Positions 10,885 to 23,160 are shown, counted from the first letter of the stretch. The stretch is DNA of 64,000 bases from Bisporella sp. PMI_857 (GCA_021307315.1 JAJSPD010000037.1:423309-487308); one strand, 5' to 3'. Program-made: numbers and translations. The notes: generated by a model from the letters alone, not told the origin.

Positions 10885-10997
10885 TTTTTTGTACCAGCGC
10901 TACAAGTACCAGCTACACTTTTCCTCATTAGTTTAAAATCCTTGTATAAAAATCCCTACAAACAGCTGTAACGGCGCCTGTGTTTGGATTCGTGACA
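10885..10997 (+). mobile_element. degenerate gypsy-like LTR, 3' part
   Basis: The segment cagctacacttttcctcatt ... ggattcgtgaca resembles the 3' half of the LTR at 61784-61975 (cagctacacctttcctcctt ... gtaatcgtgaca) over about 90 bp, including the terminal CGTGACA. The 5' half cannot be followed upstream. It is most simply a truncated or strongly diverged solo LTR of the same or a related Ty3/gypsy family. Confidence 0.6.
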
Positions 10998-11901
10998 TAT
11001 ATAAATTAATTGTACATATAGCTTGTACGTGCTTTAAACGAGTATAAATCAATTAAAGTCTTTTAAATTAAAAATTATAAAACGTTATTTTGTTATTTAA
11101 TGGATATAGGGGAAGTTGGGAGGGGTCAACACGGGCTGCATATAAGCACGGGCTGCTTATGAAGTACGTTAGAATATCTCTTACAGGTCTATAACGTAGA
11201 TATAAGATATTATATGCGAGCACCTATAACCTATATTCTATCAACGTGATACCTTTTATCAATTCCATATTCTGTTAGATCCAAAGGCCAGAAACCCGAT
11301 CCATTAGGCCCCATTCAACAGTCTACATGAAAGATGTACCTTGTGTTTACAAAAACATATTACACAAAAGTTAATGTGCAGTTGGAGCATGAGCTCACGC
11401 TGACTTTATATATACTGCAGGCCCGTCAGACCAAAATTCGGAGGATTTTAGAGCTATAGACATCTCAAGTCTTTGCGAAATGTTAAATTCTGTAGGTTGT
11501 GCATCCAGAAAATGATGCAATCAAGCATTTGTTAAATGTGCTACAGGTTCTCATACATCTAGACAACAAACTTATGCTCAAGCTTTTGCATTAAGTTGTC
11601 ACAAGAGACGTGCGTAAAGTGGCCATGCTTTTTATTATAATTGCTTTCGCTGGAGCTTTATATCTACTTGTTCACAATAACTCGAGAGACATTGAAAGCC
11701 TCTTAAAAGCCTATAAATACTTTAAGCAAACTATAAATTATCGGTAGTTTGCAGTAATGGCAGAAAATGGCAATTTTTAGTATCTTTACCGGGCTCTTGA
11801 TTACAAATTATTCAGAGAGTCCAAGGATCAGTGTGTCATGTATAAAATGAAATTGGACCCCAGAGGAGTATGCTTCTTTGTATACTATCTACATAATCCT
11901 T

Positions 11902-14426
11902 TTACTTGAGGTCGTAAAATGAATAATGGTCAAAAACCCCGCACATCTCCAAAGGCGATGGCACGAGGTCTCGTCCAGGTCTTGGTCGCTCATCTGGAAG
12001 TATGATTTCATGGGTACATATGAACCTGCTGACCGATCTTGATTTTTTTCCCCGCTCCCTTTCCTGTCGATCACTTTCCTCCTTGCTCTGCTCCTCCTTA
12101 GCCTTAAGAGCTCGCTTGATCTTCTCGATATGTTCCGATGATGCATCTTCGACAGATTTCAAGTAAACGTACAATGGGTCACCCGAGCGGCTACTGCCCA
12201 CAACCCATGGAGTAAATTTGTTTAAAGCCCTTTGGGCCATAGTCTTGCTCTCAAACTCGAAAAGGCATTTTACCCTGTGCAGCATTAGTGAGGGCTCAAA
12301 ATTACCGAAACTATACGGAATTCGAAAATATTACCAATTAACATGTTCTTTACTGTGTCCTTGAGAAGTCCACCTCCAGGGATAATCATTATCATCAAGC
12401 TGGTGAATAAGCTTGCCTCCGCTTACTTCCATTGCGTCGAGAACCTCGGCTGTGTGGTCGCTGGGCATAAACGCTTCCAGTGTGTTCGTCACAACCGCTG
12501 ATTGATGCAATGAAGTGACGCGAATAGATGTAAATTTGGATATCAAGCGACGGCTGTCAATCTCAGCTTCTTGTAGAACTTCTTTTGCCTTTTCGGCCGC
12601 ATCACGCGTCTTGAATCTGAGATAAACAAGTTTATCACCCTTATGGAATCTTGTAAATATTAGCATTCATCATAGTCGCGAAACAATGCAAGCTTACTTG
12701 GGATGGGATGAGATGATCAGAAAGGTTGTGTAGTCCAATATTTCTCGCTTGCCAAGTTCGTCTTTGATGATAGAGACCCCGGTATCTTTAGAAATATTTC
12801 CGATTAACAAAGCGCATTGTCTCTTTTGCTGACCGCAGCATTGCGAGTGGTCGTTGCTCCACTTGAAGCGCCTATCGATTTGCCCATCAAAACAGACAGG
12901 TTTTGGCAGCTCGATTGATTCGGATAAATATTTCATCTCTTTTTCTGCCTCTTGTGCTTTCTTGCGTCTGGCCTCAGTGCTATCGACATACTTGTACCTG
13001 ATGATCAAAGGCTCTCCTTGAACTATACAACCTTCGAATCTGTTCTTAGCTCGAACTGCTTGTAGAATGGTGCCGAACTCGAACTCGGCCTTCCAACTTC
13101 CAAAAGAGTTAGCGATTGCAAATTGAATCTCATTGACGATGTATACATACCCAAGAGGACGATATTTGTCCACAATATACTTTGGATTATAATGCGCATA
13201 CGACCGCTTGTCTATCATTGTTCCTCTAGCGGCAAACTCTTTGGCAACTTGATCTGTCATGGTTGGATGTGACCCCGCATAGGCAATGACTACAACATTC
13301 TCATATTGTACAAGATTTTCTTGTGGATATTCCACTTTGGGCTCTGGGATAGGTGCCTTGGACAATGATGGAAATATTCGTCGCCCCCTGAAGAATTTTC
13401 CATCTAGTTGATCAATTGCATATTGAGCTTCGTCCTGGCTTTTGAAGCCCACGTGTAGGTAATGGGAAGGCCTTCCTCTTTCCAAGTCACTATATTCATT
13501 ACTTAATAAATAAGCAGGAAAGGCCATTAGGAACGAACTTACGGTTTTGGGAAACGGACATTAGTGTAGTCGAGGACTTTATTTTGCTCTAGAAACTCCT
13601 TTACCTACCAAATACTGATACGAGATGGAAAATTGTGCATATAAACAGCCTGTTTTTTAACGTTCTGCTGAATGAGAGTGCTCTCTAGTGTCTTTGATGT
13701 ACTTCGTTGAGGATCTACTACCGGTATTTGCTGCTGTTGCTGTACGTACAATTTTGCAAGCGCGCTCAAAGGATCTGAAAATGGTTCAGAAGTTAGAGCT
13801 TTTGAAATACTAGTGGATGGAGGGGGTCGCTCCTGGGTATTTCAGAGCTAGATGAGGATAGAGGGGGCAGAGGCATATTATTTGGAGCATTGCTACGGAA
13901 AGATCCGTTGTTCTGGCATCTCTGGGAGCCACCCGAGTGTTGGCGAGGATCCATTGATGGAGTGACGCTTGTGGCGGCGGACGAGGCTGATGATATCGAT
14001 TGGGTGAATTTTGCCCTAGCTGCCTTCTCCTGCAAAGCACCAGAAGAGGAGGATACAGAGCTCTGAGTGATTGGGGAGGAAGTTGCATCTAGTGAGGTAT
14101 CTTCACTTTCATTTCTGGGAGCTGGCTTGGATTTGTCGGGAAGAACGTTCACGGTAGCAGACTCGACTCGAGAGTGGTGTTTCCCTGGTGGCGATCTTGA
14201 TCGATACCGAGTGGCTTCTGCTTGAGTTGGAGGAGAGCTCGATCTTTGACGAGAAGCCCTCATGTTTGAGTCTATTGAACCATCAGCGCACTGTGATAAG
14301 TAATGGTCGGGTCTCTTATGTAATCTAGAGGGGATAGTGATAGGAAGTTAGAGAGTTACCAGCATTGTCTCGCCGTGAGCGCCCAGCCTTGCCCAGATTG
14401 AGGTCGCTCTTCGAGCGTGATGACAT
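11902..14426 (-). CDS. multi-RRM RNA-binding protein with one in-frame TAG
   Basis: Exons 14360..14426, 13897..14271, 13543..13774, 12698..13489, 12335..12649, 11902..12274 (the 13775..13896 intron is the least certain). About 717 codons. The N-terminus is Ser/Arg-rich with an RSRSPP segment. Four RRM-like units follow: one starting AVYMHNFP and continuing HYLHVGF..DEAQYAIDQLDGKFFRGRRI; a second around VVVIAYAGSHP..GYVYIV; a third CALLIGNI..LVYLRFKTRDAAEKAKEVL; a fourth SIRVTSLH..VKCLFEFESKTMAQRALNKF. A TAG at 13605..13607 interrupts RRM 1 at ISIW-stop-VKEF; the paralogue at 24.0-25.6 kb has His there (EWHVKE). Everything downstream stays open across three introns, so the stop is recent, an assembly error, or read through. 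Probably a nuclear mRNA-binding protein. Confidence 0.7.
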
Positions 14427-15612
14427 TGTGACTAGTGCGAACTTAAAATACAGCAAGTAGACTGAAGCTATTAGAAATGTGAAGTTAACGTCCTATTGCA
14501 GAATGGTTGAAGTTGTTGAAGGAAGGGCTGGTGGAGAGAAAGGAATGAGGAAGGAGATGAAGGAGAGTCGTTACGAACATGAACAGATAGCTTGCTTAGC
14601 GTAAAATTTACCCACAAGAGACACTTCCTTCTTTATTGTCTAGACCTGAAAGTGAAATATCGATTTACGAGTATTTCGTCAGAGCCTTTTCAGTGGAGGC
14701 TCACACTTTAATGCCATCCAAATATTTCCAGCTGGCCTACTGTTCTTGGACATCTCCACTATCTCGAGTTTCAAGTAGTTTGATATATGCTCTATTTATA
14801 CTGTTTGTGCAATATACTCAGCATGGCTCCGTAGGTCGATGACCATAACTTTCCCCCTAATTTGACATTTGTATCCGCTATAATAATTTTTACTAATTTC
14901 TCTTTCAGTGGAATAGCGCTTATGCAAGACTGACACCAATCATCTGATTCGGCCTTGAAATCGCCCTTCTGCTGGCAAGCCTTGAATCAGGGCTACTACG
15001 GCTATATATCTTAACTTTTGTACTGTTCCCGCTTCTTATTGGTCGTCTTTAAATCTAGAACTTATTATCATAGATTTACCTGATCCTTACAGAGGTACTA
15101 CATATTCCAATTTATCCCTCAACTGGCGCCTTCCAAGAACACCGACTACCGCAAGCTACATGCCAACCTCGCGTTTACCATGCAAACACTAAAGCACTTG
15201 AATGCGGCGCAGCCTTTTAGGGCTAAATTATCAAGTAAAAATCCCAACTCCAGTCTCGGAGTCCCCATAAACTGGTAAAATAGAGATAGATATTCACGAT
15301 AATGAAATGGTTTGGCGATTGGTTCATGGCATGATGATGGGTTGATCTGAACTCGCTTAGCAAAAATAAAATAGGGGTTGAAATGTGGCTGAGAATGCTT
15401 CAGCCACGCAAGTCCGTCATAGATCATATGAGATCGATCGAACGCCCAATATATATCAAACGTAGAAGCTCGTGTTCTTTATAAAAACCACGGAGCATGA
15501 ATCCATTTCCCTAATCGCAAGACGAATACCAAAGCAGAGAATGCGTTGTAGAATGGAAGATACTGAGCTCTATTGAAGGCTTTAATTCCTATTCAGAGCT
15601 ATCACATATATA
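14427..15612. other. intergenic, no gene seen
   Basis: 1.2 kb between the RRM gene promoter and the 3' end of the TRAPPC12-like gene. The first 200 bp are purine-rich (promoter and 5' leader of the RRM gene). No convincing coding or RNA feature. Confidence 0.4.
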
Positions 15613-17195
15613 TCAAAGCTTGAAATCTCCGTTTACCTTCTCCCAGCCGACTTCAGCGCCCTCCTTCATGCTATCGCTCATCTCCGCGACCCTCTCTGCG
15701 AGTCCGATCTTAAGACTTCTTGAACGCTCTGTGCACAGCTCATAGATGGTCGAGAGATTGAAGGTGAGGGCATGAAAACTATTGCCTATATTCACTAACT
15801 CCTCCAAGGCCTCTCTTGCCTACCCTCGGGATCAGCATACAATTATCTAGTTGCAGGGATAAGAAGGCGGACTTACAGAAGATAGCTTCCCGAGGTATAG
15901 ATGGCAGACTGCCAAATTCTGGCGGTACATGGCAGTTTCGGCAGCAGATGTACTCTCCGAAATGAGTGATTCCCAGACCGAAACTGATGATTCGGGGTCG
16001 TTGTCTGCGATGTGCGAAAGCGCGAGAATGACCTTGTCACTTGATCCGGTATCAGCTGTAGAGGCTATGCAACGGTGCGCTGACTCGACATCACCAAGAT
16101 AAAGCCATAGAAGAGCTTTCTGAAACTCTAGCTCCTTGCTCTGTGATGGCGCGGGCTTGAGAGACTTGAGATGCCGTGTTGCCCCTTCGAGATCCTCCAT
16201 TTCTATTAGTGCGCTACCAACACGGATACCTAGATCATGGAGGCGAGTTTCCCAGAGCTCGATCTCGGATGCAATGCTGTGGGTCTCGGTGGATGGGGAA
16301 GTGGTGGGGTGGGAGAGGGGTTTCTTGAGCGTTGTAAGAATTAGACGAGCTTCGCGTGCGAGATCGTAATAACCCATCACGCCACGTCGGGCATCGTTGA
16401 ATCCCATGCCCTGGAGACGCACGGCAAGCACGCGAAGTTCCCAGGGAACGAGATGCGTAAGGGTTTCAGGGTCGCGATAGTAACTGGAATTAAGGTCCTC
16501 GAGGGCTTTGACCTCTTGGCTGGCCTGTTTTGGTTAGTTATGTTAGATGAAAAGGTTGGCTTTTGGAGGCAGAAAACGCACCAAAGCTGTTTGATTGCAA
16601 AGCGTTAGACATGAGAGGCGGGTGTAAAACAAAGCGAATATCTGCTCGTGATCAGATGCCGAAATGGGCGGGGAGGATGAGGTGAGTATCTGTCCGGCTT
16701 TTATCGCCGCGCTTCTAAAATGGCCGCTGGATATGAGGATATTGAGGAGTGTGGATGGGTCTGGTTGGGCCGACAAGACTCGGAAGGGTGGCGGGACATC
16801 CAGAAGAGTTAAGGGATGATATATTTCTGGGCGAAGCAGGTAGCCAAAATCTTTAGCAGGTGAGGTAATAGAGCCTCTATTTGAGAGAGTCGAATGCGCG
16901 GTCTTAAACGAGGGGTTGGATGATAGGTTGGACGATAGGTTGGATGGCTGCGGCGATTGAAGACGAGGAGCCATCTGCGGGCGGGGAGAATTATTTCCTT
17001 CTCGAATAGGGAACTGAGATTGAGATGCTGACAGAGCTGTTGGAGACAAGAGTCGGGACGACGTTGCTTGTTCCGGACTATGGAAGGCTGAAGTACCTGG
17101 AGATAGCGGGTCGTTGATCAATGGCGCTCTGAGGATGTCAGTCCTCGTGATTAAACCTAGGGTAGATTGGGTATATACTCGTCTGGATCAAGAGG
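15613..17195 (-). CDS. TRAPPC12-like TPR protein (TRAPP tethering complex)
   Basis: Exons 15613..15819, 15877..16524, 16582..17128, plus a 5' exon ending at 17179 whose start I cannot fix (17195 is nominal). Introns are 50-57 nt with standard borders; the first (17129..17178, branch CTGAC) joins LDPDE to APLINDP. After a Ser/Pro-rich N-terminus come YHPLTLLDVPPPFRVL and SSGHFRSAAIKAGQIL, then HLVPWELRVLAVRLQGMG and helical pairs of TPR type (RVGSALIEMEDLEGATRHL, KALLWLYLGDVESAHRCI, RQNLAVCHLYLGKL). This layout matches the TRAPPC12 family, a component of the TRAPP complex that tethers ER-to-Golgi and Golgi vesicles. The assignment rests on recalled motifs. Confidence 0.75.
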
Positions 17196-18153
17196 GCCTT
17201 GGGTTGAGCGCCGTACCACTCTCGCTAGAGTTGATCTTAGCACACGAATTCGAGCAAAGAAAACCCATAAGAGAATAGAAGCATTAATTCGAGATTCAAG
17301 ACCTATTACAGCGCCGATACTTCAAACATCCCGCTCTGTACTGATTATAGGTTCACCAATACTTTGGTGCTATAGGATCATACTCCTTCACAGCCACCCA
17401 ACGATGCTGGATGACACCAACCACGTGACATGAGATACTGATCTGGAATCTAGCGATTGCAAGCAGGCATGCAAGCTATCGACGATTTCACAACAGGTAG
17501 ACGACACATGTACTGTAGCCGAACTAGCTAGCAGCCGCATCCACCAGCACCTACATTACTACATGATATCTCATTCCGCGAGCAGACAAAGACGCTGATT
17601 AAGTGGGCAAGGAAAGCAGAAGCCCTCGATTTTGAGGAGACCAACTTGACTGACCTCTTCCAGAATTGACCCTTACATGTTTCTTCGCATTTACATTCTC
17701 TGACGCTGATGACATAGTTGTGATGATGAGGGAGCGTGTCTGGCAGGTCTTCCATAACGCCTATCATTGAAGTGATGTGTGGACAAAGTTAGGTGGATCG
17801 CTGACATGACACTTGATTGGCTCTACATGAATTCTTGGCTAGGTTGTGAAAGCCCGTCTTATAAAATCCACCTAAGGTGAAGAGGAGTTTTAAACACCAC
17901 CAAAGGAGATATGAGAATGGCAATAACTTTCGATATGAGCTAAAATCTACATATCTCTAAACGCGGGAAGGTAACACTTATTCCATTGTCTGCTCTCTGT
18001 GGCCTTGAGCGCAGAGTCTCTCGGCTATCAGATCAAGCAATGTATATTCATTTTGTCTTTCACAGTTTACTGCAGGTGTTAAAATTTAGCGCGGATTAAA
18101 GCGAAAATTTATTCATAATTTAAAAATATCAATGCTATCTATTTTATGCGTAC
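17196..18153. other. intergenic, no clear gene
   Basis: About 950 bp between the TRAPPC12-like 5' end and the galactokinase stop. It may include the first exon of the former. A 79-codon minus-strand frame (17528-17767) with scattered cysteines has no supporting signals. Confidence 0.4.
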
Positions 18154-19725
18154 TCACCCCATCTCAAACACGACAGGCTCTGGTTGAACAATGAATATCG
18201 CACTTCCACTTCCAGGCTTTGACACAACGACTGCTGCCTCTCGCTGCTCATCATTCAGGTCTCTCTTGGAGTAGTACTCTTTCTCCCACGCAGCCTTGAC
18301 AACCTCTACCTTATCTGCAGGAACAAGATGCACACTACATCCTCCCCAGCCGGCGCCCGTCAAGCGACTTCCATAGCTGCCAGCCTTTCGGGCGATGTTA
18401 CATAGCTCATCTAATTCGGGACACGAGCACTCGTAGATCTTGCTGCAGCTCTCCTGTGTCTCATTCATCAGATCACCCAGGAGCCCATTAAATGTCGCGG
18501 TTGAGTCTTCGGAGCCAGGGTCGAAGTGTAAGGTGGGGCTTTCTAAGAGCTTCATGAACTGTAGAACTCGCAAGGCTTCGGAGAACACATGAAGGGCACG
18601 CTGACGGAGCTTGAAGTGAGTAGCGCGGACTGGGAAAGTTGAGGTGAAGCGCTCGTTGAGTTGCTCGACTGTGAGGTTGATTGTGGACGCTATTTCTTCT
18701 CTGGTGTAGCCTTCTTCCTTAGTGAAAGTTGATTTAGTGATGTCGATCAGTTCTGAAAGCTGCTCCTCAAATGTTTTGGTAGGATTTGGGAAATATGCAT
18801 TATGGAAACCTCGGAGGGACAAGCCTAAGGGTGCTGAGTCGGAAGGTAATGGAGAGGTGGCTTTGTTGACTACAGCATGGAGATATGCTGCTGCGAGGGA
18901 GCACTCCACAACTCGAAGGTTATAGCAGACTGGTCCGGTGACATGCTTATCTGCTGCGACAAAAGACTGAGCGATGACGAACGTCAATTCTGGAGATGTC
19001 TTAGGAAAATGAACCGGGCGAGCTGTCAATGTGGGCTGAAATGAGACGAAAAGAGCAGATCCGCGGAGGGAGAAGACTGAAGCCGACTGGTCCATTCCAC
19101 CCGCGTTAACGCCAACCGCACGCTCACTTACGATGGCTAGCTCCGTAAGTTCTGTCTTATCAACTTTCTCCTCTCCGTTGGCATACATAACTGCGAGTGC
19201 CGATGCGCTCACAAAAGCTGCAGAACTACTCAATCCTCCTCCAGTTGGCACAGTACCATCCATTAAGATTTCCATACTCTTAGGCTTGAAGTCGTTACCA
19301 TGCTTCTTTCGCAAGAGCTCCAATGCCCCACGGAGACCACATTTGAAATAGTTTGTCCATTCATGTACTTTGGAATCAATCTCAACAGAGTCATACGGGA
19401 TGTCGAATTCGTGGGAGGGGAACTTTTCGGAGTGAACGTTGGCAATTTTGATTTTGAAGGAGTTGTCGGATTCGTCGTCGAAGGCAGCAACTGCGATTAA
19501 AGCATCTGCGGTAATGGCCATAGGAAGCACCGGATACAGAGAGTAATCGATATGCTCGCCGATTATGTTAACTCTGCCGGGTGAGCGTGCCACAAAATCG
19601 GCAGGATTCTTGTATAGCGCCTTGAAACTTTTTAATAGCTGATCCCACCTGAATTCCTGCGTGTAGAGTGCATCGCTTGTGTATATGTCCTTCAAGGACT
19701 CGGCCACTGGGACAATTCGATCCAT
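18154..19725 (-). CDS. GAL1: galactokinase (Leloir pathway)
   Basis: A single 523-aa exon from ATG at 19725. Galactokinase phosphorylates alpha-D-galactose at C1 with ATP in the cytosol. All GHMP-kinase signatures are present: GRVNIIGEHIDYSLYPVLP near residue 50-68 (galactose binding, Arg51), the ATP loop GGGLSSSAAF at 162-171, the catalytic GGMDQ at 209-213 (Asp212), and the C-terminal motif SRLTGAGWGGCSVHLVP. Length fits fungal galactokinases (500-530 aa). The stop overlaps a GTGAGT, so a short extra 3' exon cannot be excluded. It lies head-to-head with ILV2 across 1.1 kb; no other Leloir gene is nearby. Confidence 0.97.
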   Translation of the reverse strand: MDRIVPVAESLKDIYTSDALYTQEFRWDQLLKSFKALYKNPADFVARSPGRVNIIGEHIDYSLYPVLPMAITADALIAVAAFDDESDNSFKIKIANVHSEKFPSHEFDIPYDSVEIDSKVHEWTNYFKCGLRGALELLRKKHGNDFKPKSMEILMDGTVPTGGGLSSSAAFVSASALAVMYANGEEKVDKTELTELAIVSERAVGVNAGGMDQSASVFSLRGSALFVSFQPTLTARPVHFPKTSPELTFVIAQSFVAADKHVTGPVCYNLRVVECSLAAAYLHAVVNKATSPLPSDSAPLGLSLRGFHNAYFPNPTKTFEEQLSELIDITKSTFTKEEGYTREEIASTINLTVEQLNERFTSTFPVRATHFKLRQRALHVFSEALRVLQFMKLLESPTLHFDPGSEDSTATFNGLLGDLMNETQESCSKIYECSCPELDELCNIARKAGSYGSRLTGAGWGGCSVHLVPADKVEVVKAAWEKEYYSKRDLNDEQREAAVVVSKPGSGSAIFIVQPEPVVFEMG

Positions 19726-20844
19726 GATAGGGAGGATAGTGGCTTGCTCAGGGCATTCGGGGTATACTGTTGCGACTTGGGGAAATCGGAGAGTGGGAGG
19801 CTCGAGGAGGGAAGGTCACTAGGAGAGAAAGCGCAAGGGGTGTAACTGCGACGATGGCACCGTACCCTGTGTATCCAACAGTGAATTTGGAGTCTTAGGA
19901 ATACCTACCTCTCACCTCTCTCTGCCAAAGATTATTTTCATTTCGTGATGTGCAGAACACCATGGTTTTCTGCAAATCAACCCCGCTATGCACACAAGCA
20001 CGATTGAGTGAGTGGGTTGCAAATATGTAATGATTGGTGCGCTTGACTCCGGGATGCGGAGCAGCACTTCCTTGTTCTTTTTGCTCAAGCAACGCCCCAG
20101 ACTTTCTTCCGTCTATGAGCTTTTTCGGTTCCAGGACAGGAATGTGTTGTATTGTAAGGCTTTACATGAGATCATCACTACCCGGGGCGGGTTAGTGTAC
20201 CAAGAGGCGTGCAGTCCCCTTTTTGGCCGCCCTGCAGCAAGGCTGATGTGCTCACGTGCTGATGGTCCGGCGGTGGACGGCGGCGGTGTGTAGATGAGGA
20301 GGATCTATCATATGCTCTTTCATCCCAAATCAACCTGGTGGGGAGGGTGGCGCCACGCACACCGATACTTTACCGTAAAAGGAATAGATCAACGCTATCG
20401 AAAGCAAGTGACGAATCATGCTTGATGTTTTTGATTGCTGAGCGGTAATGATTGGGTATGATCCCTCGGATCAATAGTTCTTCCTTTCCCGGGAGTACAA
20501 ACAAAAGAGAATCCCCCTCAAGCTACCCGACTACCAAGTACTTATAGTGTCCTTCTTGCTCCCCCATGCTGCCAAGCTTCCCCACATTGCAAAAAAGTCT
20601 CTCCTCCGATGCCGCTAAGAGGTGCAGAAAGTCGAATGGCAGCTTACTCTCTGTCTGAATGATTCATTCTGGATATTGCAGTCAATCCACCGCCGCTACA
20701 CCATCATCAACCAGAAAGCAATTGATTTTTGCATGATTGATTGATTTATAAGGATAATCAATCACATTGTCCCCGAGGTATCCTTCCTCTCAATTCTAAT
20801 CATCCGCTACATTTTCCCACCTCTCCGCTCCTCATACTTTCAAA
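19726..20844. promoter_or_regulatory. divergent promoter region GAL1 / ILV2
   Basis: 1.1 kb shared by the two divergent genes. It holds a CACGTG palindrome at 20253-20258 followed by CGG-triplet-rich sequence (tccggcggtggacggcggcgg region), a pattern typical of bHLH and zinc-cluster factor sites. I found no perfect Gcn4/CpcA TGACTCA site. Functional meaning is untested. Confidence 0.35.
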
Positions 20845-23160
20845 ATGCTTCGTTCAAATCCAGCGAGGAATCTCGCGCGACGGGCACTCCAACAGTCGCA
20901 ATGCACGACCTCAAAGCGACAGCTATCTAGCTCGCCAGCTCCCGCCGCTATTGCGATGATCTCAAAGGGCCCTGCCAGTATCAGATCTCAAGCAACTGCG
21001 GCCACAGCCACATCGCCATCCACGTAGGTCAATTCCACTTTGTTCATATTCAGAGGCTAAAATTTTGTAGAAAACACAGAGAACAACCAAGTCCGGCCAT
21101 TAATACCGCACCTGCGAAAGATCGGCCAAATCCATTACAATATGGGAGGCAGACACAGATGGACGAATCGTGAGCTATGAGTCACCGCTACCAAACACTT
21201 TGTACTGACGGCCAATACAGCTTCATTGGGAAGACTGGAGGGGAGATATTCCACGAGATGATGCTTCGACAAGGTGTCAAACATATCTGTATGTTGTACC
21301 AAGTATGACTCTTATACAATCGAGGTTTGCTGACAGACCTCAGTCGGTTATCCCGGTGGAGCCATTCTTCCGGTTTTCGATGCTATTTACAAATCAAAAC
21401 ATTTCGATTTTATATTGCCAAAGCACGAGCAAGGCGCGGGACATATGGCACAAGGTTACGCTAGGGCGTCAGGAAAGCCGGGAGTAGTCCTTGTAACTTC
21501 AGGACCAGGAGCTACGAATGTGGTTACTCCTATGCAAGACGCTCTCTCAGATGGGACTCCAATGGTTGTCTTCTGTGGTCAAGTGGTGACTTCAGCGATT
21601 GGAACAGATGCTTTCCAGGAGGCTGATGTGGTGGGTATATCGAGATCATGCACGAAATGGAACGTGATGGTACGGAACGTGGCCGAATTGCCTCAACGAA
21701 TAAAAGAGGCTTTCGAGATCGCTACTTCTGGTCGACCCGGCCCAGTCTTGGTGGATCTTCCTAAAGATGTTACCGCTGCCATACTCAGAAAAGCAATCCC
21801 AATGAGCAGCACCATTCCCAGCCTCCCAAGCCAAGCTTCTAGAGCTGCGGAGGAAATCACCAGGCGACAACTTGCAGCATCGATTAGCCGTGTAGCTGAC
21901 CTAATAAATATTGCTAAGAAGCCAGTGATTTATGCTGGTCAAGGTGTGATCTCTACACCAGAAGGTCCAAAACTCTTAAAAGAACTGTCGGACAAGTCCT
22001 CTATTCCTGTCACCACCACTCTTCAGGGCTTGGGCGGATTTGACGAGCTCGATGAAAAGGCTCTTCATATGCTTGGAATGCACGGAGCGGCATATGCGAA
22101 CATGGCCATTCAAGAAGCTGATCTCATCATTGCCCTCGGAGCACGGTTCGATGATCGTGTCACTGGACTTGTGTCTAAGTTCGCTCCCATGGCAAAAGCT
22201 GCCGCTGCTGAAGGTCGTGGCGGCATCGTTCATTTCGAAATCATGCCCAAGAACATTAATAAGGTTGTTCAAGCAACAGAGGCTGTGCCAGGGGATGTCG
22301 TAGAGAACCTTGCCCTGCTGTTACCCCAGGTTGAGATTCGGAGCATGAAAGAGCGATCCAAATGGTTCTCCCAAATCAATTCCTGGAAAGAGAAATTTCC
22401 ACTCACTGCTTATGCGAAAGCCGAGAGATCCGGTCTCATCAAACCTCAGACTCTTATTGAAGAGCTTTCTAATCTTACCGCTGACCGGAAGGCCGAAACC
22501 GTCATTACAACAGGAGTAGGCCAACATCAGATGTGGACTGCGCAGCACTTCCGCTGGAGACATCCTAGAACCATGATCACTTCTGGCGGTCTTGGTACGA
22601 TGGGTTATGGTCTCCCTGCCGCCATTGGCGCCAAGGTTGCCCGTCCTGATGCCTTGGTCATTGACATCGATGGAGATGCATCATTCAATATGACACTCAC
22701 TGAGATGTCAACAGCCAAGCAGTTCAACATTGGCGTAAAAATCATTGTGTTGAATAACGAGGAGCAAGGGATGGTCACTCAATGGCAGAACATATTCTAT
22801 GAGGATCGATATGCACACACCCACTCCGAAAACCCAGACTTCATAAAGTTGGCCGATGCTATGGGCATCCAAGCTAGGCGGTGCATCAGGCCAGATGATG
22901 TTATCGATTCCTTGAAGTGGCTGATTGAGAGCGATGGGCCGGCGTTCTTGGAAGTTGTGACTGATAAGAAGGTACCTGTTTTACCAATGGTACCAAGTGG
23001 AAACGCGTTACATGAGGTTTTGGTATTTGACCCAGGTATGTTCTCCATCTATTCCGCATCTTACCATGCTAACAATCATGCAGAGAAAGATAAAGAGCGG
23101 TTGAGACTTATGGCAGAGCGTACCGAGGGTAAACATGGAGTCGATCCCGAGTCGTCCTGA
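20845..23160 (+). CDS. ILV2: acetolactate synthase catalytic subunit, mitochondrial
   Basis: Exons 20845..21023, 21071..21169, 21221..21288, 21344..23035, 23084..23160; 704 aa. The enzyme condenses two pyruvates (or pyruvate and 2-oxobutyrate) to acetolactate or acetohydroxybutyrate, the first common step of Val, Leu and Ile synthesis, using ThDP, FAD and Mg. The N-terminus is Arg/Ser-rich without acids, a mitochondrial targeting peptide (MLRSNPARNLARRALQQ). The N-terminal ThDP fold shows FGYPGGAILPVFD and KHEQGAGHMAQGYARASGKPGV with the catalytic Glu; the C-terminal ThDP motif is DIDGDASFNMT. The last intron (23036..23083) lies in an open frame and is inferred because removing it gives FDPEKDKER, as in the family; its branch TGCTAAC and acceptor GCAG are good. 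Confidence 0.96.

Larger units (their letters stand above)
10128..11901. other. repeat-rich intergenic region
   Basis: No gene visible. The stretch contains short duplicated motifs (aaaacagatctg at 10575 and 10763), a copy of the ACGGTACGTAAC repeat, an LTR 3' half ending at 10997, an A+T-rich segment 10998-11100 and a possible copia-like LTR remnant near 11167-11246 (ttagaatatctc ... ttctatcaac). It looks like layered transposon debris. Confidence 0.5.

Noticed and set aside
11167..11246. Possible complete copia LTR (ttagaatatctc ... ttctatcaac)
   Set aside because: The ends resemble fungal copia LTRs but lack a convincing TG..CA pair, duplication or primer site, so it is mentioned only inside the region entry.
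15146..15427. 93-codon minus frame downstream of the RRM gene
   Set aside because: Composition irregular, no start context or neighbour support; probably noncoding.
16900..16950. Tandem repeat ggttggatgataggttggacg
   Set aside because: It lies in the TRAPPC12-like coding exon and encodes a SNLSSNLSSN run, so it is protein low complexity rather than a separate element.
17528..17767. Minus-strand frame with CKCEETC and CSNVGAGGCGC, metallothionein-like at first sight
   Set aside because: The cysteines lie in separate clusters split by ordinary sequence, spacing does not match fungal metallothioneins, and no promoter or splice evidence is seen.
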